In this document: positions 35,108-45,200 of the stretch, piece after piece | How positions within the stretch are numbered: the stretch's first letter is position 1 | Layout of the letters: every line of letters starts with the position of its first letter | Source: Membranipora membranacea | Lineage: Eukaryota > Bryozoa > Gymnolaemata > Cheilostomatida > Membraniporidae | Length of the DNA stretch: 64,000 nt | Reading direction: 5' to 3' | Assembly: GCA_914767715.1 (NCBI GenBank) | Contig: OU612068.1 | Coordinates: 16,616,001-16,680,000, forward strand | Translations under genes and position numbers: made by a program | The notes under the pieces: generated by a model | Seen by the model: only the letters and a program-made list of their open reading frames with translations | Database searches by the model: none | Told to the model about the DNA's origin: nothing

Positions 35108-37336
35108 CTGGACAAAGTACAAAAAATCAATATCCATATCAAATTAATTAAACTTAATTTTTTAAAACCATACCAGGCTTATCAGTAAAATGTTTAAACA
35201 TTACTTTTAGGCCATAAACTATTCTATGGGCTTGCACTCAAGTCAACATATTGTCTGTTCAGAGATAGTTTGCCTCTTTGCCTTTTTGCAGTGACTGCAA
35301 AGTTTGGCCTTTGGTCCTGATTGAACGAACCAAACCCTATGGCCTTATTGGTGATATGTCTCATATGCCCAAGTAACTTGATCAGGAAATAAAATTGATA
35401 AACAAAGAAAGGGGATATGTTATGGATGCGCATGAATAACACCTTTTCATCCACATTTTAATATGTCTATTTCATAAACAGATCAAATCAGTCAGTCAAG
35501 TGATTTTGTGAAAATATTATTGTCCAGGATGGCTGATCTATTGAAAGTTAGTTCATCAGTTTTAAGGTAGTGATGGAATGGATGATTGTCACAGCGAAAA
35601 CTATAGAGCCGGAGGTGTATATTCAGTTCGTCTAGTTTTAGAATAGAGATCATTATTGACATACTACTTGTTTGGTGTGGTGTAGATTCATGTACTATGC
35701 GTTCTCCTTTATTTACTCGGTGGTGAAGAGTGATATCATCTGCATATATTTTGACATGGCCAATAGATAGACTTAAGTGGTTTATGAATATGTTCCAGAC
35801 ACAGAATTAAATTCTTTTCTTAGAATGGAAATAGTATCATAACATCATCCAGTTAGAACACTTAACACAGGGGCTCATCTGAAATTAATCTGATTGGCTG
35901 TCCCTACTAGCATGAATTATATAGCCTGGGAAATTAACTTCTTTACAAAACTGCAGACAGTAATAAAATGCCTTCAACGTCATACTGACTCTCGTGATCT
36001 GACTGGGCATGTAGATCACTGATAAACTAGGTTATCATTACCACAAAGCAGGTGTCGTAAGGCTAATTATGCATCATGCGTGACTTGAATTTGCGCATGT
36101 GCAAGAACAATGAGTTTAGTTTGGGTTCTGATTGCAACTTTGGAAAGGGAAAATGGGATATCCCCCGCATAAACTGTCAATCAAAATCAGCTAATAATGA
36201 CAAGAGAGGATAACTATTAATAACAAATCCGCACGCTTTGGGGGATATGTCACCAGAGCAGGTAGCCAATCAGATGGCTTCGGAATTCCGAGGCTCAATT
36301 TTGCAGAGATCAGCTCATGCCCAGAGCTGAGCATGCGCAGAATGCTTCAACGTCGATGATTTGGGCTTTTCCAGAATGCTACTAGGGACTGGCTATTTTT
36401 GCAAGCCCATTGTTTGGCAAAAGAAAGCTAATGATGCTATTCCAGATATGGAATTCAATGGTTCCAGAGCAAAGGCCCCAGAACTTTCACCTGAGGTACT
36501 CCCAGGGATATATCCTTTAAAGAGGACATGCATCCTCTGAACTTTACACAATGCTGACAATTTGTGAGAGAATCTACACTGAGTTTGACTAATTGCAGAT
36601 CTGCCTTAGGTTCAATAAGCTTCGAGATGGTTAGATCAGGGCGCATCCTGACAAAGGTTTGGAGAAGTCGAGCATTACCGACTGGACACAAATTCTTTTT
36701 GTCCAACTCACTTATGATAAACATGCTTAAATTGAATTGACCTCCACTAATTACTAAGTTTGCTCGTTATTGTATGGTCTAATGTGATATTATTATCATA
36801 TGTGAGCGACTGAGCGTGCTTTAAAAACCAAAGTTTGCTCATATCGAACCACCCAGATTCAATTATTTTGGCCAGTAAATTTCATACTCTGTATAGTTTC
36901 ATCCTGCAGGATGGCTGATATAAGCAAATATATGACTGTCGATCTGAACCAATGTCTGATGGTAGAACATCCGACATGGTCCCAGATTTGATTGCATCAT
37001 AGCGCTATGAACAGTATGCATTGCTTGTGACGCAATCGGTAATTTTGCTAGTGTTTGTTTTCTCCTCACAGCAAAAGGGAGGACAACTTCGACACTTTCT
37101 TGATATGGATTGAGTCGTGATTGTATCTGGTGCAGGAAAAAAGGTATATTGCGACACAGAACAAAGAAAAAATGTTTCAAAACTTTTGATGGTAACATAG
37201 TTTACTACCGAAGAGAGCTTGTACACTTTTAGAGACATAAAATTGGCATAAAAATAAAAACATCTGAAAAATTGAGCAATCAGCGTTTTGGAATGTCTGT
37301 TTGAATGAGAGACAGACAGGGCTCACGCAGAATATT

Positions 37337-37447
37337 TTATAGCTCATCACATTCTTTAAATTTTTCGGTCCATGTTTCATCGTAGTTCTTTGCCATTTTA
37401 TCATATCTTTTCTCTTTCATTCTGGTTCCTTGCACAGCCATCGGTTT
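37337..37447 (-). pseudogene. Duplicated OS-9 terminal exon (unit 2), open, ends CDEL
   Basis: 111 nt, same length and acceptor (GTTAAG) as the parent last exon 42259-42369. Encodes KPMAVQGTRM ... KECDEL then TAA, where the parent ends KERDEL. The open frame is intact, but its upstream neighbour (37727-37886) is broken, so a normal in-frame transcript through unit 2 is unlikely unless that exon is skipped. Confidence 0.8.
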
Positions 37448-37726
37448 CTTAACAAAAATATTACTTCAATCAAAATGGGGCAATCACAATATTTGATAAA
37501 TCACGAATTTTCAGAGCCTACAAACTGCTGAATATTCTAGTTCTATTCTACCAAATAAATCTGACCAATTGGTTGTTAAGTTCTTTGCTCTGCAACTGCT
37601 TTGGTAGCTCACATCTAAAATAAGTCATGCATCAAAATTTACATTCACAAGTGTTTCGATGAACACTTTGGTATAAACCTGTATAGTAAACAGGAAAGAA
37701 AACTCCTTAGTCAGATTAAGCCTTAC

Positions 37727-37886
37727 TAGGACTGCCAGCATAGTTTTTACTTCTTTATTGTCCCCCAAGTTCTCCTTATTGTCAGCAGGTTTCTTCTGGC
37801 GAGATCGTCTTTGAACTGATAGTATATAGAGTCTTTATCTATGGCATCCAGCTCTATCACTTACACTTCCATCTGTTCATTTTGTT
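37727..37886 (-). pseudogene. Broken copy of OS-9 exon 14 (unit 2)
   Basis: Aligns with 42766-42926. The codon after EQMEV has become TAA (GAA in the parent), and one base is missing in the Lys-rich stretch after DDLA, shifting the frame (160 versus 161 nt). Splice sites are retained. Confidence 0.9.
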
Positions 37887-38332
37887 CTACAGATGTTAAT
37901 ATGTACTTTTTATTGGCAACAAAAGCCACCCCACAAAGTCAGACTTACATAAAATGAGTTTCAAAATCAACAAATAAATAAATTAATAATGACATGATGA
38001 TAATAAATATGAGATAGTAATCAACGATCATATATTCAGGATGAAATGAAAAAATGATTAAAATGTGATGATTATAATTCATTGGATGTGAATCAAGACT
38101 CAAACATAAGTGATAGGATGTAAAAAAGTTTCAAGCAAGCATATTTCAGCGCAACTCGACCATATTAATTGATTATATTCAGTGTAGCTACATAGAACAT
38201 GCACACACACTTCGTCATATGACTTCTGAATGACATTGAGGGATAACTCCACTGATGTTGGGAGTGATGGGTTGTCACCCCAACGCGAGTTTTTTATAGA
38301 AACTGATTAGGTTGATTACCAAGTTAACAAAC

Positions 38333-38560
38333 CTTCAAGTTCATCAAGTTTAGCCTCTAACACCCCTGATATGGTTCTCTTAAGTTCTTGTAGATCGGTC
38401 AAGGCGGTACCCACTTCCTCACCACCAGCCTCCAGTTCTTGTCGAGCTTCATCGATTATGTCATCGAATTGTTCTGTGAGATATTGACGAATATTTTCTT
38501 TATAAGAGGCTACAGTGCCTTTACCGGGGTCTTTCATGGCTTCCTGTAGCATCTCCATTA
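38333..38560 (-). pseudogene. Duplicated OS-9 exon 12 (unit 2), intact and nearly identical
   Basis: 228 nt with the same acceptor (TTAG) and donor (GTTTGT) as 43872-44099. It encodes MLQEAMKDPGKGTVASYKEN through EAKLDELEG. Only two residues differ from the parent over 76 (E for K near the start, I for M near the end). Classed with the pseudo-exons because exons 9-11 and 13 are deleted from this unit; it remains a candidate alternative cassette. Confidence 0.75.
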
Positions 38561-38974
38561 CTAATAAATAAGAAAATTTCTTTTTGCTACACCCTCCTTT
38601 GGTTAAATGTGTTGAATGTAATCGCTCTGCCAGCAGGATAGTCATTTGTCATAGACTCTCTACAGCACAGCGATGGTGGTGCTTACGTCCATCATGAAAG
38701 GCAACTCTCAGGGTTAAAGGAAGTCAGCGAAACCAGCATTCCGTTCAGGCCCAAATTTTGAGTTTCCATTTTTTTCCAACGGAGGTAGGTCGATGTGAAT
38801 TAACTCAGGCCCTATGCTGTAGAGATAAATGTATGCCTCAACAGTTTGCACTTGTACAGATTGGACTGCAGTTGCATAAATTTATGGACATTTTTGAAAC
38901 AGTAGTATTGAGGTCACACTGCCTATGTTTAAGCCTGGAAGATTGTGGAGATCTTGATACCAATTGAAAGGAGA

Positions 38975-39247
38975 CATACACTATGATCGATTTGACACCA
39001 GTTTTAAGCTTGATCGATACATGGGAATGACCTTTAAGTCCACTTCCGCTTTTGCCGAATGACATTTTTTTACGCGAATACAGATACGGTGTTGAATCGT
39101 ACAATTCCAATAAGGCGGCGTGGCTGAATGGGAGACCCGAGTTCGAGTCCCGGCGGCAGATGTTTTTCATGTTTTTGCCATCATGGAAATCGTTAGCATT
39201 CATAATTCAAAATCGAAGTGGACCACTCATTCGAGACATGGAACCAT
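38975..39247. mobile_element. Insertion with tRNA-like internal promoter motifs (unit 2 only)
   Basis: Absent from the homologous stretch of the other units (about 26645 and 44468), where GGAGTCATAAT runs straight into the following AAACTTAG-type sequence. Ends CACTATG / CATAGTG and the inner pair GTCCACTTCCGCTTTTG / its near-complement are inverted. At 39119-39150 it has GTGGCTGAATGG, like an A box, and GAGTTCGAGTCCC, like a B box, but too close together for a full tRNA. Confidence 0.65.
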
Positions 39248-39668
39248 AGTGAATATAAACTTAGTATGAAGGTGACTGCAAAATTAAACTAAAAAAAGGG
39301 AACCAATCAAGCTGTAATCCCTTAACATCATTCTCAAGCCAACATGAAGATCGCAAGCGAGTTTAAAGCTAATATCACATGCTTGGAAAAAATACTTGAA
39401 AATATCTTGACTCCAATCAATATGTTATACCACAGTTAACCATTGTTCAAATAATTAAATTGCACCTTTCCGTCACTAAAGTTGTTGTTGGGCAATAGCA
39501 GAGACATAAAGGTATATTTTTAAAAGTCGAAATTTGATGCCGTCACAATGACTTTTAGGTTTTGTCAATGCTCATTACTCAGTTCGATTCAGGATACGGC
39601 ATAGAGCGATTTCCTGAAGTCATTCGCAGTTCTCCTATATTCAAAAACATTTTACACATATTTCGCTC

Positions 39669-40652
39669 TTAATTTGATTGCATGGTTCTATTCTGGGGAG
39701 AAACTGGTATGATGGCCACCCTATTTCCTCTTTTTAACAGACTGGCAATCATCTGCAGACATTGAATAAGCTGCTGGCGATAGCCTTTCATCATGATACC
39801 ATTAACAACCACATTCAGTAGTGCATAACTTTCTAAAATGAACCTCGCAACACGCTTTAAAGGTGAAGATTTGTCAGAAGACGTAAAATAGGACAAAGCA
39901 GGGAATATCAGACAAAAACAGAATACCGCAAGTGTCACCAAGACCAGGTATGTGGCTCTGAGTACGGAGTCATCAGGCGTTGATCTATCGCTCCTCCTTT
40001 GTTGCATCAGGTATAATTCTCTCAGCACAGATACAGTTGAGGAAATAATCACAATTGTTGACACACTTATAACTGAAACTTGAAAACCTCTCTTAATCCA
40101 ACTGACTCGAGAAGCAGTTGCTTCGGTTATCACGTCAGCGAAATACCAGCTGCGCCCGCAGACAAAGTCCCATAGCCAGCTGATGAGTAGGGTAAGGACA
40201 TATGTGACAGTAAGATACACGGCAACGTTTCGGAGAAAAGGGTGAGTTGCGTATTGAAAAGGTTGGCATATAGCCACGTATCGATCATAGCATGCTGCAG
40301 CAAGAATGTAGTATCGTGCTAAAACGAATTTCAGTCCACATGTAAGTACCACTTCACTGAGACACTTTTCTGATGGGATGGGAATCCAGTCACAAGAAAA
40401 CTTCATAATACCAAAGAATCCCGTTGATACATTGTTTATTGAGATGGCCATGAGTATGTTAAGCATCACAGATGGTTCATTTTTCTTCAACCTTAGTAAG
40501 ATCAGTAGATGGGCCACATTAATGACAACTATTGCTATCTGGAGCGCTACTTCTGGTTTGTCAGGCATACATGTTGTAATGTTAGTGTCATTGTATAAGT
40601 AAGGAGCACTGGTTGTGTTGGGTGGAGAAGCTGCAGCTGTTGAAGCAGCCAT
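39669..40652 (-). CDS. Intronless class A GPCR, copy 3
   Basis: Open frame of 327 codons from the Met of MAASTAAAS (an in-frame Met at 40799 would add 49 residues of less conserved sequence). Seven hydrophobic helices; TM3 ends ACYDRYVAICQPFQY, here the canonical DRY. ECL2 has GRSW where the others have GRCW or GHCW, so the usual TM3-ECL2 disulphide Cys is missing at this position. TM7 lacks NPxxY as in the paralogues. The C-terminal third is almost identical to copy 2, while the N-terminal half is closer to copy 1, a mosaic pattern that suggests gene conversion. Confidence 0.92.
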   Translation of the reverse strand: MAASTAAASPPNTTSAPYLYNDTNITTCMPDKPEVALQIAIVVINVAHLLILLRLKKNEPSVMLNILMAISINNVSTGFFGIMKFSCDWIPIPSEKCLSEVVLTCGLKFVLARYYILAAACYDRYVAICQPFQYATHPFLRNVAVYLTVTYVLTLLISWLWDFVCGRSWYFADVITEATASRVSWIKRGFQVSVISVSTIVIISSTVSVLRELYLMQQRRSDRSTPDDSVLRATYLVLVTLAVFCFCLIFPALSYFTSSDKSSPLKRVARFILESYALLNVVVNGIMMKGYRQQLIQCLQMIASLLKRGNRVAIIPVSPQNRTMQSN

Positions 40653-41193
40653 GATGAATATTTCAGTTACAGTACACCTCAATGTGAATCTTATCAGTAT
40701 TTCAAGGTTTATATATGCTAGGCCCGTAATAAGCTGGCAAAATGCTTCCTTTACATGCAGAGAGTCATTATCTAAATTAAACCAACAGGAAATGAACAAA
40801 TCACCATTACCATAATGAGAATTTAGTTAATTAAACTAAATGTGGCATTTTTTTAATGACAAAACTTATTTTAAGCAAATTGGCCATTTTCATTTTTAGT
40901 TTACAAAGATAAATCAGTCTATTTTTACTTTTTTAAGAGTGATGAGCCCTTCTTTGATTGTATAAGAGTGATTTTATGTTGTCGTTGATTCCGTGCACCT
41001 GTTCTTATATAACCAGTAATTTTAATTTACGAGAAGATAGTGCTCAAACGGATGCTCGTGTGCGTTTGTGGCGTTACGCTATCATTTTAAAATGAATTTC
41101 TGATAATTAAATACCACAAACATGCACTTGCTGACGTCTGAGCACTTAGACTAATCAAAAATTTTGTATGTCATTTGTGTCCGGAAGGAGAAT

Positions 41194-41253
41194 GATGTTG
41201 GTCTACAAGCTGCTCTTTTATAGACGCCTTTAGCTTCTCTATGTCTTCCCAGC
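41194..41253 (-). pseudogene. Decayed copy of OS-9 exon 8 (unit 2)
   Basis: Retains EDIEKLKASIKEQLVD. The 5' edge has lost the DDG codons (CCCAGTTGCTGGGAAGAC), and there is no convincing donor after LVD. Short, but its placement upstream of GPCR copy 3 matches the parent arrangement. Confidence 0.75.
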
Positions 41254-42258
41254 AACTGGGCAATGGACAAAAGATCAATATCCAAATCAAAACATCATGT
41301 GAAACAGATACACAATTCCTAAAATTACGCAAATTCTAAATTAATTTAATTTTGCAACTTATTACGCGTAATACGGCAAGTACGCAAACCCGCTAATTAT
41401 TTTCATTTGAAAAACCTTAGCAGGCTTGCCAGCAAAATGTTTAAACTTTTCTTTCAGGCCTTAATTATAAGTCAACAAATTGTCTGTTCAAAGATTATTT
41501 TCTGCGTGTTGCTTTCTTTGCTGATATCACGACCAACACACAGTTCACAGTGACAGCAAGATTCAGCTTTCGTTTCTGATGGACTGAACCAAACACTAAG
41601 TACTTATTGCTGCAATGTCTCATTGTCAAGTGACTTGATCAGTAAATGAAATTGATAAACAAAGAAGATGTTGTAACAAAACCTTTGCATCTGAATTTTA
41701 ATATATATATATATATCCATTTTATTCACTGATCAAGTCAGTCAGTCAGTAAAGTGAATTTGTAAAAAACTTATCATATATGAGAGTGTTTTAAAAACCA
41801 AAGTTTGCTTATAACAAATCACGAAGATTCAATAATTTGCCGCTAAATTGCATTACCTGTATAGTTTCATCTTGCAGGATGGCTGATATAAGCTAATATA
41901 TGACTGTCAATCTGATACCAAAGTTTGATGGTGGCAATATGCATTGCTTGTGACGCAAACGGTAATTTTGTTAGTGTTTGTTGTCTCCTCACAGCAAAAA
42001 GGAGGACAACTTCAACACTTCCTTGAAATGGATGGAATTGTGTTTGTATCTGGTGTAGGACAAAAGGTATATTGCAGCACAGAATAAAGAAAAAACATTT
42101 CAAAATTATTAATGGCAACATAGTTTAATCCATAAAAGAGCTCGTAAACTTTTAGAGACATAAAATTGGCATAAAAATAAAAAATCTGAAATATTGAGCA
42201 AGCAGCGTTTTGGAATGTCTGTTTGAATGAGAGACAGACAAAGCTCACACTGAATATT

Positions 42259-45200
42259 TTATAGCTCATCACGTTCTTTAGCTTTCTCAGTCCATGTTTT
42301 ATCGTAGTTCTTCGCCATTTTATCATATCTTTTCTCCTCCATTCTGGTTCCACGCACTGCCATCGGTTTCTTAACAAAAATTATTATCTCAATCAAAATG
42401 ATGGAATATCAATATTTGATAAATCACTTTTCAGAGTTACTATATTAAGAAATTAATATTCTTGTTGGTCACTAAAGGAATCTGACCGATTTTGGTTGTT
42501 CCAAAAGTTCTGCTTTGGTAGCTTACATCTGAAATTAATCATGCCACATCAGTTAACTTCATGAGTGTTTGATGAGCACTTTGGTATAAACATATTACAA
42601 GTTTGTTCCCTCGGTGGTGGCGGAGGGATATTGCAAATGCTTGGTATCGATACCAAACATTTTCAATATCCCTCCGTCACCACAGAGGGAACAAACTTGT
42701 TCTAGCATAAACCCGCATAGTGAAGTAAACAGGAAAGAAAACGCCTTAGCTGGATTAAGCCTTACCAGGACTGCTAGCATAGTTTTCACTTCTCTATTGT
42801 CACCCATGTTACCCTTATTGTCGGCAGGTTTTTTCTTGGCAAGGTCGTCTTTGAACTGATAGTATATTGAGTCTTTATCAACAGCATCCAGATCTATCAT
42901 TTCCACTTCCATCTGTTCGTTTTGTTCTACAGGTGGTAATGAAACTTACATTTTTTTATCTAATAAGCTTCAAAATCAAACAGACAAATAAATAAAGTAA
43001 TCATAATAAATCATGACAGTAAATTATGAAATATTGGTATAATATTGTTCCTCAAAATGATTTAAATGATGATTTTAATTCAATTAATCAATCAAAACTC
43101 CAATTAGAAGTGAGTAAAATTTTTCAAGCACGCATATTTCAGCGCAACTCAACCAAATAGATGATTATATTCAGTGGAGGAAGCATTGAGCCTGAACTAG
43201 ACCAAGTTTGGTCCATTTGCCTGCATTCCGGGTCGCTCCCAATCCACTGGTCACGGCGTGACCAGTGGAAGGGAGCAACAGGAATGCAGGCAATTGGATT
43301 AAACTTGTTCTAAGCGTGAACAGGCAACTTCAAAGCAATTCGCGTTATGGAAACTTAGTGATTGAGCATACTCTGACTGAATTCATACAGTTTACAGTAC
43401 TTTGAGAAACAAATCCACATATTATGTCAGGAAGTTTGACAAAAAGGCTACTCTCATAAGACTTACTGATAATGTCCAGTTTGAGGTCGTTCTTTTTCTT
43501 TTTATTCGGATTCTTTTGAGATTCTGTACCCTTTTGCTTATTGTTCAGTGCATTCTTCAATGCCCCAAAAGGCTCTTTTGATTTTTCTGCTGCATTTGAG
43601 GCTTGCCCTGTCAGTTTTTCAAGTTCTACAAGTAAATGAAAGATACAATTATGATAATAGTTGGGACAAGCGGTCGATATATATATATATATATATATAG
43701 TATAGAGAAAGGGACCTGCATAAAACATGCACACTCACTGCGTCATATGACCTCTGAGTGACATTGAGGGATAACTCCATGTAATCTACTACTGATGTTG
43801 GGAGTAATGGACTGTCTCTTCAGTGCAAGTTGTTTTCAGAAACCAATCAGGTTAATTACAAGCTTACAAACCTTCAAGCTCATCAAGTTTAGCCTCTAGC
43901 ACCCCTGACATAGTCCGTTTAAGTTCTTGTAGATCAGTCAAGGCGGTACCCACTTCCTCCCCACCAGCCTCCAGTTCTTGTCGAGCTTCATCGATTATGT
44001 CATCAAATTGTTCAGTGAGATATTGACGTATATTTTCTTTATACGAAGCTACAGTGCCTTTACCGGGATCTTTCATTGCTTCTTGTAGCATCTTCATTAC
44101 TAATAAATAAGTAAACGTTTTTCTATACACCCATATTCAGTTAAAAGTGTTGACAGCAATGATTCTGCCAGCAGGATAGTCCTGTGTCATAGACTATCTC
44201 TGTAGCACAGCAATGTTCAAGGAAATCGGATACCGAAACTTGTATTCTATTCAGGCCCAAATATTGCCAAATAGGGGGTTTCCATTTTTTTTCCAAACCT
44301 AGGGAGGTCTAGGTGAATTAATTTAACAGTTTGCACATGCACAGATTGGACTGCAACTGCACAAATTCATAGATCTCAAGATAAAAATCTTTGAAACAGT
44401 ATTGAGGTCACACTGCCATGTTTAAGCCCTGAACATTGTGGAGATCTTGATGCTGATGGAAAGGAGTCATAATTAACTAAGTGTGAAGGTGATTGCAAAC
44501 TTAAATACCAAAGCCTTTAAGCCCCTAACATCATTCTCAAGTCAACATGAACATGGCGAGCGAGTTTGAAGCTCTGAAACATTACGTGTATTCAAAAGTG
44601 GCATATGGAAAGGGCTTGAATCAAGCTGATACTTTGGATCTTGGGTAACTCAATTATTCCCAGCTTGTTCTAACTCACATTTTTCTTCCTGTCGTTGGAG
44701 TACAGTCAGTGGATCACTCTTGTCCTCAGCAGGAGCTATTCCTTCTCTCCTCTCTGTGGCTGCATATATAAATATACAAATACATTCATGTACACATACA
44801 TACTGATATAAACATATACTCATGTGTACACAGAGCGATCCCTTTATAGCCATATACAGTACTATTATGAGAGTGATCCAGGCACCACCAAATAAATGTT
44901 ACTGAATAAAGTGGTATAAATAAATCAGCACAATATTCAGTAACAATAAATTAGTATTCCAAGGATGTAAATATCGTTCAAATGTTACATTGCAATATGA
45001 AACAAAGATAGATCACATTACAGTTTTCTGAGCTCTGATTTAGGCCTCAATTTGGAATTGTCCTCTCTCCAGTTTGGTACTTTTAACCCACGCTGCATAG
45101 GAAAAACGTGCTGAAAAGAGGGTTATCTTGAAAACTGCTCGGATAAAAATTGTTTTTATTTAAGAATCTGCAACCTTGAAAAGTCGATCATAATGGACAT

